Origin: Cyclobacteriaceae bacterium
GTDB taxonomy: Bacteria > Bacteroidota > Bacteroidia > Cytophagales > Cyclobacteriaceae
Direction: 5' to 3'
Length of the DNA stretch: 64,000 bases
Assembly: GCA_016787665.1 (NCBI GenBank)
Contig: JAEUUC010000010.1
Location: 124,001 to 188,000 of the forward strand
This document shows, piece after piece, positions 1 through 9,191 of the stretch. The notes below the pieces were generated by a model, which searched no databases, was not told the origin of the DNA, and was given only the letters and a program-made list of their open reading frames with translations. The position numbers and the translations under genes were made by a program. How positions within the stretch are numbered: position 1 is the stretch's first letter; the number at the start of each line of letters is the position of its first letter.

Positions 1-1839
1 ATACACTTTTGAATCCGGTTGGAATTCAGCCCACGAGTCCGTCCAGTCCGTTGTGCTAAATGCACCGCGGAATGTCCCCGAGGTAAAGAAACCAGGTAAG
101 CCTGTGAATACCGCACCGGTTGAAAGAGTACCCCCTGCCAGAAGTGCAAAATTCGGATTTGACGGATACAACGGAGCACCGGTCGTATTTCCCGGGCGAC
201 CTTTGTTGTCCCAGAACAAGGCCGCGTCAATGCCAAGAGCTGTGTGGTTAGCAACCGTGTTACTCAGGGTGAAGGTATTGCCGTTGTTTGTCCAGTAGTC
301 ACGAAGAGTTGTACCATCGCTATTAAAGGCAGGCGTGTTTCCTGTAGCCGTTACCGATGTGCTTGTAACAAAAGCTGCCTCAGTCGCAGTGGTAGCACCG
401 CGTTCAGCCCCATTGGGCACCGTCAAGACATTGTTTTTGAAACCACCGTTTGCACCGGTAGTCAAGGTTCCAGCCAGGTTAGACCAAGTTCCGCCATCGT
501 CCAAACGAATTCCCAAACGGAAGCCCGACAAGAAGGAGTTGTGGATTTGAACTGCGTTTCTTCTGCGGTAGTGTACGGCATTTTGGTTGTTACCCGACAA
601 ATTTGAACCACCTGTAGGTGTGGTAGGACGAGGTCCCAAAATGGTAATGTTAGAGAAGATACCCCGGGTACAGCCTACCGTTGTATTTGCTCCACCACTG
701 TTATCCGCGTCACAACCTCGTGTAGCATCACCGTTAAAGGTGGCATTACCATTACCTTGGTTATCGATCTCAAAACCATTTGAACCGGATTGATCGGCAA
801 AGAACGGGTTTCGAACAGCCAAGCCATACTGTACATTGCCACTCCAGCCAAAGTCAACATCAAAGTCATCGTCCCACGTAGAAAATGAAACCAGGTACTT
901 AGCGTTGACCGTACCCCCGAACCACTCGAAGCCATCATCACCACCAAACGAAACCTGAACATACTCGATGGTGGTGCCGCTTCCAATGCCGCCCATCGTC
1001 AAACTGTTGGTTTCATTATTGGGTGAGAGTTCAATGCCGGCATATTCAATCCGAACATACCGCAGCGTTCCGGAGTTTGATGTGGCATTGGTAGCGGGAG
1101 ACGTGTTATTGCCATACACCTGAGCCGGGGAAATGCCTTCAACTGCCGGAAGTGTCGATTGATTCACAAAAGCATTTCCAAGCATTACAATTCCACCCCA
1201 ATCCCCACGGTCGCGTTCGCCAATCGCCTGGCTTGACGTGAATACGATAGGCTCGGCAGCCGTACCGTTGGCGACCAGTGTGCCACCAGGCGATACAATT
1301 AACGTCCCTTTAGTCGCTTTATCTCCTTTGATGATGGCACCCGGCTGAACCGTTACCGTCACCCCATTTGGAATAAAGGTTTGTCCTTTGATCAGGTAGG
1401 GAACTCCTTTGTTCAGCGTTTGCGTGGTCAAATTGCCCTGCAGCACCACGATCGGATCGCCCACCGTGATCACCAGATTAGCAACAGCTGAAGAATAATC
1501 GCTATTGTCGGTGGCCTGGAAAGACACAATGATTTTTGATCCAACAATCGCATTTGCCGGAATTTGATATGAATAGTCGACACTGAAATCAGCTGATCCG
1601 CCCATGTCCAACACGTCTTCTTCCACACCGGCCACGTAAACGGTCAAGTCTCGTCCTCCATTTGGCGCATTTACATCAGCTGTCACGCTGATGGTCGATC
1701 CCGGAATGTTCTGGTCCGTTGTTTTGTTTAACGAAACCACCGGGCCAGACCCGGGGCCATCATCGTCATTGCAGCTTTGAAGCGCCAAAACGCCTGCCAC
1801 TGCCATAAAGATGGCCATCAATTTCAATGTCTTTTTCAT
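1..1839 (-). CDS. Surface lipoprotein with beta-helix-like body, C-terminus cut by window edge
   Basis: Open reading frame of 613 codons from ATG at 1839 that is still open at base 1, so the last residues lie outside the window. The N-terminus is a lipoprotein signal (KK, hydrophobic stretch, LQSC lipobox at about residues 20-23), and the mature protein begins C-N-D-D-D. Acidic residues just after the lipid-bearing cysteine fit the Bacteroidota surface-export signal. Residues of about 30-125 look like an Ig/FN3-type domain. The rest is rich in G, N, T and V with repeated short strands (for example GVTVTVQPGAIIKG, then GGIVMLGNAFVNQ), as in right-handed beta-helix proteins. It follows a TonB-dependent receptor on the same strand, an arrangement common in this phylum, so a role as its surface partner is an inference. 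It is not a SusD-type protein. No enzymatic motif was recognised. Confidence 0.75.
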   Translation of the reverse strand, partial: MKKTLKLMAIFMAVAGVLALQSCNDDDGPGSGPVVSLNKTTDQNIPGSTISVTADVNAPNGGRDLTVYVAGVEEDVLDMGGSADFSVDYSYQIPANAIVGSKIIVSFQATDNSDYSSAVANLVITVGDPIVVLQGNLTTQTLNKGVPYLIKGQTFIPNGVTVTVQPGAIIKGDKATKGTLIVSPGGTLVANGTAAEPIVFTSSQAIGERDRGDWGGIVMLGNAFVNQSTLPAVEGISPAQVYGNNTSPATNATSNSGTLRYVRIEYAGIELSPNNETNSLTMGGIGSGTTIEYVQVSFGGDDGFEWFGGTVNAKYLVSFSTWDDDFDVDFGWSGNVQYGLAVRNPFFADQSGSNGFEIDNQGNGNATFNGDATRGCDADNSGGANTTVGCTRGIFSNITILGPRPTTPTGGSNLSGNNQNAVHYRRRNAVQIHNSFLSGFRLGIRLDDGGTWSNLAGTLTTGANGGFKNNVLTVPNGAERGATTATEAAFVTSTSVTATGNTPAFNSDGTTLRDYWTNNGNTFTLSNTVANHTALGIDAALFWDNKGRPGNTTGAPLYPSNPNFALLAGGTLSTGAVFTGLPGFFTSGTFRGAFSTTDWTDSWAEFQPDSKVY

Positions 1840-1866
1840 GCTACGTTTAGTTTTGAATTGGAGTCC

Positions 1867-1874
1867 CAAAATTA
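1867..1874 (-). promoter_or_regulatory. Possible Bacteroidota -7 element for the lipoprotein gene
   Basis: On the minus strand the sequence reads TAATTTTG, an exact match to the TAnnTTTG -7 box of Bacteroidota housekeeping promoters, 28 bases before the lipoprotein ATG. No good TTTG -33 box stands at the usual distance, so this is only half a promoter. Confidence 0.3.
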
Positions 1875-1956
1875 CCCCACACTTCTGCGGCAGCCGTTAC
1901 GACCCGTTTAACAATTCATTACGGCAGTGTTACCACTTTCATCTTGTGTTAACAAA

Positions 1957-1983
1957 TAAAAAGCCCGGTTGCCCGGGCTTTCG
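1957..1983 (-). terminator. Rho-independent terminator after the TonB-dependent receptor
   Basis: Minus-strand hairpin with stem AGCCCGG/CCGGGCT and a short CAA-type loop, followed by TTTTTATTT. It lies between the receptor stop and the lipoprotein start, so the two genes are probably not one simple transcript. Confidence 0.75.
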
Positions 1984-2003
1984 ATGGTATCACCGTCTAT
2001 ACT

Positions 2004-4817
2004 CTATTTGTTGAACTTCACCCCAAACGTGATCGAGTATTGTGCGCCAATTTGATAGGCTCGCATAATGGGGTCACCCGGCTGAATTTCGTTATCATTC
2101 GCGTTATCCTGGCGGAACGCATACGTGGCATTCAACAGATTTTGAACATTCAGCTTCACTTCATAGCGCTGCTTGAATTCCTTAGCAATCTGCAGATCAA
2201 GAATGTTGCGTGGCATTTCGAACCAGGTGGGGTACAACACATCGCCCACAACAAAGATTCTGCGACCAAATACGTTGTACGCGATGTTGGCGGAAAATCC
2301 GTTTTCATCCTGATAGTACAAACCGGCATTGATAATGTAAGGCGATTGCCCGGTCAGCGGCCGGAAGCGGGCCTGGTTGGTGGCTTGCGCCCCAACATCC
2401 ACTTCACTCTTAATGAATGCCGCATTGACGTTAACAGACGTATTGCGCAAGAACTTCGAGACGCCCAGGCTGGCCAGTGACTTCCGGAATTCAATCTCCG
2501 CACCATATGAAGTGGCCGAGGGTGAGTTGGCATAGAAGAATTGGGGACTTTCGCCTACGATCTGGTTATACAATTCGATTGGATCGGTGAACTTCTTGTA
2601 GAAACCACCAATGCTGAACAGCTCGCCCGGGTTCGGATACATTTCCCACCGAACGTCAACGTTATCGACAAAAGCCGTTTTCAAATCCGGTGTTCCGTTA
2701 ATGTTGGCATCCAATTCAAACTGGTAGAAAAGGAAGGGGGCCAATTCACGGAATTCAGGACGGTTGAGGGTACGGCTGTAGGCTGCCCGAACCAGGGACC
2801 GGTCGGTCAGGTTAAACGCAGCATTCAAGGAGGGTAAAAAGGCGGTTACTACGTTTTCTACATTAACCGGGTTGAGATTGGAGAAGGACTCCAGCTTCTG
2901 AATGTTGTGCTCTACGCGTAACCCGCCCGTAAGATCAAATTTTGAGATCGGCAGCGTGCCACTCACGTAGCCGCTGAAAAGCTGATTTGTGCCGGTGTAG
3001 GAGTCGGAGCGATTGGTACCCTCCTCAATGGTAAGACCGGTGTTTCGGTTGATATTCCCCCGGGAAAAAACATCTGACAACGGCTCGCGAATGATATTCT
3101 GAATTTCCGGAGTTGACGGATCAACGGCCAGGTAGCTGAGGTAGCGTGCGCTGAAGTCACGCTCGCGCAATTCCACCAGATAACCAGCCCGCACAACGGG
3201 AGTACGCTTGGCATCCGGATTCCCGAAGCGATGCTCAAAATTCAACGTCTGGTTGACACTCAAATCACTCAGCGAAGACCAAAAACGGCTGGCATCAAAC
3301 AAATTACTATTGGGCGGCAATTGCATGAAGTAGGGTTCTTCCGTTCCGCGGAAGGACTGATCGCGCAATGTGCGGAAACGCCTGTAGTCCGGCTCAGACT
3401 TGTTGATGTTGTTTACACCGGCCGTCCAGGTAATCTTGTTGGCTTCACCCAGTTTATGCTCGCCCTTCAGCTGGCCCGTATAGATGCCCCGGCTGAGGTA
3501 GTAATAACCATAGTTGAGCCGGTCGAAATTAGGTTGCTGAATGAAGTCGTTACCATCACGAACAATGGAACGGGTTTCGCCCAACTGAACAAAAAAGTTC
3601 TTGAACTCCAGTTGGTGGCGGTCATTGAATTTAAAGCTCCAGTTGAACAAACCACCGGCCCGCACTTCATTGGTGTAGGTGTTATCGAGAAACGCAAAGC
3701 GAGGCGTCAGCGTAGTGCTCGAGAATTCGTTGAATCGGTTGAACTCGGCCTGATAGTTCTGGTAGCTACGCGAGTAAGCGATGGATGTGTAATTGCCCAC
3801 TTTCACCCGCCCGATGTTAAACGTTTGTGAGGTCGTCACCTTCATACCGTGGTCAACCGGGGTGCTGTTGGTCAGCGGTTCAAAATTGTTGGTGAGCGAG
3901 CGGCCGGCACGTTCGCGCAAACTGGACGAGCGATCGGATGCCTGAAGCGCCCGGGTAGTGGGAAAATTAGCGGGCAAATCGCGGAAGCCATTGTCATAAC
4001 CCAGCCAGTCGGTGCTGCTGCCCTGAGGGCCCACGTTATCCTGAAAGGTAGTTCCCTGGCGGAAGCCAACACCGACCTCAACCTTGGTGAAATCCTCGGC
4101 TGCGGGCTCTTTGGTCACGATGTGAATCAACCCGCCAGAGAAATCACCGGGAAGTTCTGCCGACCCTGACTTGTAGATCAGCATTTGATCGATAAAGCCG
4201 GCCGGAATAAGATCAAAAGAGAATGAGCGTGAATCGGTTTCAGTACTTGGGCCGAGTGAGCCATTAAACATGACCTGGTTGTAGCGCTGCGGAATACCGC
4301 GCACAACCACAAAACGATTATCGGCAATGGTGATGCCGGGCACACGCTGGGCGATCTGGGCCGCATCGCGATCCGGCAACTTGGTGATCTGTTCAGCTGA
4401 AATGCCGCTCACTACTAGCTTGGCTTCGCGAATACTGTTGAGCAAATTGGCATCGGTCGCGATTTCGCGCTTGGCCTGCACCACTACTTCCGCCAGTTCG
4501 GCAATGTCCTCCACCAGCGAAATGGTGAGGGTTGTTTTCTTGCCGCTTTCGACCACCACATCCGTAACCACTTGCGTCTTGTACGTGACAAACGACACAA
4601 CAATATTGTATACACCCGGCTTAACGTTCAGGATATCGAATTTACCATCGGGGTCAGTTGCTGAACCAACGGCTGTACCTTCAATCACTACGTTGGCGCC
4701 AACAATGGTCTCGTTGCTTTTGGCATCCACTACCGTGCCGGAAATGGTGCCGTTTTGCGCCCAACCGGTAACGGTGGTGACCAAAAGAATGGCAAAAAGC
4801 AGGAATTGACGAGTCAT
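2004..4817 (-). CDS. TonB-dependent outer-membrane receptor
   Basis: The 937-residue protein from ATG 4817 starts with a signal peptide ending near WAQNG. The frame is open upstream to 4856 without a better start. Residues of about 21-105 form a carboxypeptidase-regulatory-like Ig domain (GTISGTVVDAKSNETIVGANV), typical of Bacteroidota receptors. The plug follows at about 140-235 (VPGITIADNRFVVVRGIPQR, then YKSGSAELPGDFSGGLI), and the remainder is a beta-barrel rich in aromatic residues, ending FGVKFNK. Receptors of this kind import a ligand across the outer membrane using TonB/ExbBD energy. The substrate cannot be read from sequence. It is followed on the same strand by the surface lipoprotein, with a terminator between them. 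Confidence 0.93.
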   Translation of the reverse strand: MTRQFLLFAILLVTTVTGWAQNGTISGTVVDAKSNETIVGANVVIEGTAVGSATDPDGKFDILNVKPGVYNIVVSFVTYKTQVVTDVVVESGKKTTLTISLVEDIAELAEVVVQAKREIATDANLLNSIREAKLVVSGISAEQITKLPDRDAAQIAQRVPGITIADNRFVVVRGIPQRYNQVMFNGSLGPSTETDSRSFSFDLIPAGFIDQMLIYKSGSAELPGDFSGGLIHIVTKEPAAEDFTKVEVGVGFRQGTTFQDNVGPQGSSTDWLGYDNGFRDLPANFPTTRALQASDRSSSLRERAGRSLTNNFEPLTNSTPVDHGMKVTTSQTFNIGRVKVGNYTSIAYSRSYQNYQAEFNRFNEFSSTTLTPRFAFLDNTYTNEVRAGGLFNWSFKFNDRHQLEFKNFFVQLGETRSIVRDGNDFIQQPNFDRLNYGYYYLSRGIYTGQLKGEHKLGEANKITWTAGVNNINKSEPDYRRFRTLRDQSFRGTEEPYFMQLPPNSNLFDASRFWSSLSDLSVNQTLNFEHRFGNPDAKRTPVVRAGYLVELRERDFSARYLSYLAVDPSTPEIQNIIREPLSDVFSRGNINRNTGLTIEEGTNRSDSYTGTNQLFSGYVSGTLPISKFDLTGGLRVEHNIQKLESFSNLNPVNVENVVTAFLPSLNAAFNLTDRSLVRAAYSRTLNRPEFRELAPFLFYQFELDANINGTPDLKTAFVDNVDVRWEMYPNPGELFSIGGFYKKFTDPIELYNQIVGESPQFFYANSPSATSYGAEIEFRKSLASLGVSKFLRNTSVNVNAAFIKSEVDVGAQATNQARFRPLTGQSPYIINAGLYYQDENGFSANIAYNVFGRRIFVVGDVLYPTWFEMPRNILDLQIAKEFKQRYEVKLNVQNLLNATYAFRQDNANDNEIQPGDPIMRAYQIGAQYSITFGVKFNK

Positions 4818-5035
4818 GGGGTGTTTTGGTTTCGGGGGCAAAGGTGCCACCGCCATATTACCCCCGCGGGTCGGGTTTATTACGAAATTGTTAAGCGGGA
4901 TGCCCTAACGGGCGTGTGCCCATTCATCGTAATATTACGATCATTGAAAACGGCCCAAAAAATAATTTTCTTAGTTAAGCAAATGTTACTGCGATAAACT
5001 TCCGTTAATCGGATGATAACAGAACTTCCTTCCGC

Positions 5036-6019
5036 TTAGCGCGAGATGGGCACTTTTTGCAGCAATACTTTGATGATGTCCGTGGTTTTCACATTGTCGG
5101 CTTCTGCCTCGTAGTTGAGCAAAATCCGGTGGTTCATCACATCGGCCGCCACCTCTTTAATGTCCTCCGGCAGCACGTACTCACGGCCTTCGAGGAAGGC
5201 CTGCGCCTTCGCGGCCAGGTTCAGGTTAATGCTGGCGCGGGGCGAGGCACCAAACTGAATGTACTGCGCCTCCTTCTCCAACTTATATTCTACCGGCTTA
5301 CGCGTAGCCGTAACCAGCTCTATTATATATCGTTCCAGCGATTCCGAAATTTTGACCTGGTTGACGGCATCCCGGATGGCAAAGATATCCTGCTTGGTGA
5401 GCACGGGCTTTACCTCATAGCTGAACTGCATGTTGGAAATCCTGCGCATGATCTCAAGTTCCTGCTCTTTGGTAGGATAGCTGACCGAAACCTTCATCAT
5501 AAAGCGGTCCACCTGCGCCTCGGGTAGCGGGTATGTTCCCTCTTGCTCAACCGGGTTTTGGGTAGCCAGCACCAAAAACGGCCGATCCAGTTGAAACGAA
5601 GTTTCGCCTATGGTTACTTGCTTTTCCTGCATGGCCTCCAGCAAAGCCGACTGTACCTTGGCGGGAGACCGGTTGATTTCATCCGCCAGAATGATGTTGG
5701 CAAAAATGGGGCCCTTCTTCACTTCAAACTTGCCCTCTTTCTGATTGTAAATCATGGTGCCCACCAAATCGGCCGGCAGCAAATCGGGCGTGAACTGGAT
5801 GCGTTGAAAATCCAGGTGCAACACACGCGCCACCGTGGAAATGGTCAGTGTTTTGGCCAAACCCGGCACGCCTTCGAGCAGAATATGGCTGTTGGTAAAA
5901 AGTCCGATCAGCAGGCGTTGCACCATATACTCCTGCCCCACCACCACTTTGCCCACCTCGCCAATGGCTTGCTGAATTTTCTGCTTGTACTCCTGATGAA
6001 GTTCGGTTGCCTCTGTCAT
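5036..6019 (-). CDS. MoxR-family AAA+ ATPase
   Basis: A 327-residue protein from ATG 6019; a TTG six codons upstream (6037) is the alternative start. Walker A is GVPGLAKT in the first 60 residues, Walker B is ILADEINR, and sensor motifs follow (LATQNPVEQEGTYPLPEAQ, then DRFMMKV). The C-terminal lid has the usual GASPRAS arginine motif. MoxR ATPases act as cytoplasmic chaperones, commonly with VWA-domain partners. Here a VWA protein is encoded divergently from the 107-base gap at 6020-6126. That partner has a signal peptide, so a direct complex in one compartment is not obvious. Confidence 0.93.
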   Translation of the reverse strand: MTEATELHQEYKQKIQQAIGEVGKVVVGQEYMVQRLLIGLFTNSHILLEGVPGLAKTLTISTVARVLHLDFQRIQFTPDLLPADLVGTMIYNQKEGKFEVKKGPIFANIILADEINRSPAKVQSALLEAMQEKQVTIGETSFQLDRPFLVLATQNPVEQEGTYPLPEAQVDRFMMKVSVSYPTKEQELEIMRRISNMQFSYEVKPVLTKQDIFAIRDAVNQVKISESLERYIIELVTATRKPVEYKLEKEAQYIQFGASPRASINLNLAAKAQAFLEGREYVLPEDIKEVAADVMNHRILLNYEAEADNVKTTDIIKVLLQKVPISR

Positions 6020-6126
6020 AATCCGGTCAATTGCCAAATGTAAACGGCAAACATAGCGCTTTGGGTGTACATTTTTGACAGGCGGCCGGCTGGTGTAGCT
6101 CTCCTGCCGTTTTGTACCTTGGTCAA

Positions 6127-8820
6127 ATGATTCGGGTGGGTTCTATGGTGTTCTTTCTGCTGGTGGCACAGGCAGCCTCTGGCCAGCTCAGCCGCTACGA
6201 ATCGGTTAACCTGCCGGTGATCTACCTCAACGTGCTGGCCGAAAAGGTGAATGCCGTCAGTCACACGTCCATGCAGGTCAACGAATTCAACCAACGGTCC
6301 GGCTATCGCTCCGATCGGCTGATGGTGCGTTACACCAGCGACTGGTCCGCTCAGGACGAAGCCGACTACCAGGCTGCCTTGAAGGTAGCTGCTGCTCCGC
6401 TGAAGCAAAAGCTCACAGCGTTGACCGAGGCGTATCAGCGCCTGGATGACCAAACACGCCAGTTGGAAATCTACGCCAAGCTGGAAGACTACAAGCGCGA
6501 CCAATACCAAAAAGCGAAGGCGTTTCCCGCAGCCGTGGACAAGGAGTTGAGCCTTTTCGTAGAAGCGCATCAGGCCATCATGGCCGATATCGAGAAGGCG
6601 TTTGGTAAGCCTGCGCTCACCACGAAGGAGGCAAAGGCCGCCAACGAAATCCGAACTTTTCTTGTGGCCTGCCGGTCGCTGATGCTGAAATGGAAATTCA
6701 ACCGGGCGTACACGGTGCACACCGGCTGGCCGGTAGAAGACATGCGTGCCCTTTATGCCTTACACGGGCAAACCTGGAAAAATTTAAAAGCCCTTCCCGA
6801 GATCCCCGGCTTTTTTTCGCAGCATGCCTACCTGCTCGAATCCTTCGAATACCACATTACGTCAGCGCTGAACGAATACAACGACAAAGCGCGTGTGTCC
6901 GATGAGTTCTCCAATTCCAAACTCATCACCTTCCAACGCAACCTCGTTACCCTGGTCAACGACTACAACAAACTCCTGAACTCATTTTACCAAAGCGGCT
7001 ACACCGGCTTGTTCATGGACTTCCCCATTTTGCTCACCACCGAGCGATCGGAAAAAGTAACGCTCAGTTCTGCCGTTCCGCCCTATGCGGATAAACCCTA
7101 CCGCCCGTTTACCTTCGCCAGACAACCGACACCGATACCGAAAACCGTACTCGCCAGCCTTGACCACTACACCGAGTTTCTCTCTGAATGCACGCGTACC
7201 GTAAACCAGATCATTCAGGCTACCCACCGCAGCAACGGCACGCTGGCCCGCGATGCGTTCGAAATCAAAAGTGGTAAGCGCAACATGCGACTGTTCAATT
7301 ACCTGGACGTTGAACTGCCCGAGGCATCCTATCGCAAAGCGCTGAATGAGTCTGCCACGTTGCCGGCCGCTGTGCGAAACTCGCTGATGGACCAGGCTAT
7401 CGTAATCTATAACATCTTCAATGAAATGTACGAGTGGAATGTGCGCTTCAAAGGCCAGGACGCGCCCAAGAGTGTTACGTTTGGCTCGGTGGATGAAGTA
7501 TACCAGGCATTTGCCCGCATGGAAAAACTGACACAGGAATACGAGCAACACCGCGAGCAACTCCATCATGACATTCAAAAAATTCTGGCGGCCTATGCCC
7601 CTCCGCCCAGCAGCTCCTGGTCACGCACCCTTCAGCAGGCCCGTCAGTTGGTAAACGCCTGTTACAGCGAGGTAAAGCAGGCGCGCGAAGATCTTCAGGC
7701 TAATCAGCCGCCCCGGTTTAACCCTAACCGCCTTGACTCACTGGCCCGGCAGTTTCTCTCCGCCAAGTATGCCAATCTGAAAGGCATACCGGCTGTACCG
7801 GGCAGCGGTGACGATCCCGGGTACCGGTATGAAAATCTTTTCAATCAGGTACACACGCTCAATCTGCAATATGCCGGTTTAGGGAAACGCAATGATTCCG
7901 ACACTCTGTTTTACTTCAACCGCGATGTGGTGCTCGCTTTTGGCAACCTCACGTATGACGAGCAAAAACTGGCGGAGCTATCCAGGCTCCCTTTCCTCCG
8001 CGAATGTGTGATCACAGGCGTTTATCGCGTGAGCCCGCCTGTGCCGCCTCGCAAAAAAGAAGATGAACGTGAACCCGTGGCGGTTGTGCCGAGTGTGACC
8101 ACTCCGGTGCCCGGGCCAACCCAAAATCCGAATACTACCGAGGGGCGCGTCATTCGCGATACGGTGCGCATCACCGACATCATTCGCATCGAAACCCGCA
8201 CCCGCGACACGGTTTATATCGAAAAGCGTGATACCGTTTACGTATCAAAACCAAACGAGAACGTTATGTCGTTGGCGGGGTATGCGCCCAACAACCTGGT
8301 TCTTTTGGTGGACGTATCCAGTTCGATGGATCAACCGGAAAAACTTCCGTTGCTGAAAATGTCCGTGCTTACCATTGCCAAGTTGATGCGCCCCGAAGAC
8401 GAGTTGTCGCTGGTGATCTTCTCCGATAAGGCTACGGTGGCGCTGCCTCCGACTTCCGCGCGGGAGTTCCGAAAAATTCAAGCCGCTATTCAACGCCTGA
8501 AGCCCGAAGGAAAAACGAATGGCAACCAGGGCATAGCCAAGGCCTATGAGGTTTGTAAGCAAAATTGGATCAAAGGCGGCAACAATCGCATCATCCTGGC
8601 TACCGATGGCGAATTTTCGGTAACCCCTCAGACACAGGCGCTCATCAAATCATCGGCCGAGCAAGAAATGTTTCTCAGCATTTTTTCCTTTGCCAAGAAT
8701 TCCAATTCACTTGATGGGCTCAGGCGCCTGGCGCAAGCCGGGAAAGGAAATTTTGAAACCATCACGTACTCCAACATCGATGTGAAATTGATGAGTGAAG
8801 CGCAGGGCAAGAAAAACTAA
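6127..8820 (+). CDS. Exported protein with C-terminal VWA domain
   Basis: An 897-residue protein starting at ATG 6127 (a TTG at 6112 is upstream in frame). It begins with a short hydrophobic signal peptide ending near ASGQL. Residues of about 20-680 are helical and charged and were not recognised. A proline-rich linker follows, with repeated RDTV units (about 675-710). From about residue 720 there is a von Willebrand A domain with a complete MIDAS signature D-V-S-S-S (D729, S731, S733), a TNG threonine region and ATDGEFS. VWA domains bind metal and protein partners. The divergent MoxR ATPase suggests a linked function, as in MoxR-VWA pairs, but the predicted periplasmic location here is unusual. 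The long N-terminal part may be an adhesion or scaffold region. Confidence 0.8.
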   Translation: MIRVGSMVFFLLVAQAASGQLSRYESVNLPVIYLNVLAEKVNAVSHTSMQVNEFNQRSGYRSDRLMVRYTSDWSAQDEADYQAALKVAAAPLKQKLTALTEAYQRLDDQTRQLEIYAKLEDYKRDQYQKAKAFPAAVDKELSLFVEAHQAIMADIEKAFGKPALTTKEAKAANEIRTFLVACRSLMLKWKFNRAYTVHTGWPVEDMRALYALHGQTWKNLKALPEIPGFFSQHAYLLESFEYHITSALNEYNDKARVSDEFSNSKLITFQRNLVTLVNDYNKLLNSFYQSGYTGLFMDFPILLTTERSEKVTLSSAVPPYADKPYRPFTFARQPTPIPKTVLASLDHYTEFLSECTRTVNQIIQATHRSNGTLARDAFEIKSGKRNMRLFNYLDVELPEASYRKALNESATLPAAVRNSLMDQAIVIYNIFNEMYEWNVRFKGQDAPKSVTFGSVDEVYQAFARMEKLTQEYEQHREQLHHDIQKILAAYAPPPSSSWSRTLQQARQLVNACYSEVKQAREDLQANQPPRFNPNRLDSLARQFLSAKYANLKGIPAVPGSGDDPGYRYENLFNQVHTLNLQYAGLGKRNDSDTLFYFNRDVVLAFGNLTYDEQKLAELSRLPFLRECVITGVYRVSPPVPPRKKEDEREPVAVVPSVTTPVPGPTQNPNTTEGRVIRDTVRITDIIRIETRTRDTVYIEKRDTVYVSKPNENVMSLAGYAPNNLVLLVDVSSSMDQPEKLPLLKMSVLTIAKLMRPEDELSLVIFSDKATVALPPTSAREFRKIQAAIQRLKPEGKTNGNQGIAKAYEVCKQNWIKGGNNRIILATDGEFSVTPQTQALIKSSAEQEMFLSIFSFAKNSNSLDGLRRLAQAGKGNFETITYSNIDVKLMSEAQGKKN

Positions 8821-8832
8821 AAGAAGTCCGTC

Positions 8833-9090
8833 TTACTTCGTAAACGTCATCTTGAAGTAGATCAGCAAAAGGCTGAGCAAGCCAATAATGGCATTGGCCA
8901 CAATCACCGGCCACAACATCAGCGCTACGGCATACACCATCCACACCACCGTGCTCAACAACACAATCAGCAGCATGGTCATGCTCAGGTCACCCGCACT
9001 GCGCGTGCGCCAGGTCTTATACACTTGCGGAATGAAGGTGATGCTGGTCAGGAAACTGCCGAAGTAGCCGATTAATTCAATGTAATTCAT
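8833..9090 (-). CDS. SemiSWEET-type sugar transporter
   Basis: An 85-residue membrane protein with three predicted transmembrane helices, the size of bacterial SemiSWEETs, which form dimers to give the six-helix pore. The first helix carries the PQ-loop signature (FIPQVYKTWRTRSAGDLS), with the conserved Pro-Gln. The second contains W and N residues of the kind that line the sugar pocket (VVWMVYAVAL, VIVANAIIG). It probably moves a small sugar across the inner membrane down its gradient. It converges on the VWA gene with a 12-base gap. Confidence 0.85.
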   Translation of the reverse strand: MNYIELIGYFGSFLTSITFIPQVYKTWRTRSAGDLSMTMLLIVLLSTVVWMVYAVALMLWPVIVANAIIGLLSLLLIYFKMTFTK

Positions 9091-9191
9091 TGATCGAAAG
9101 GTAAAACTTAATCCACAACCGGGAAAATTGATCTTAATCGTACTTGCTAAAAAATACTCTTATCTTGGTTTCAAATGATCATCTACACGTT

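Noticed and set aside
3231..3830. 199-codon + strand frame inside the TonB-dependent receptor
   Set aside because: Antisense to a full-length receptor with clear motifs; the frame has no recognisable domain.
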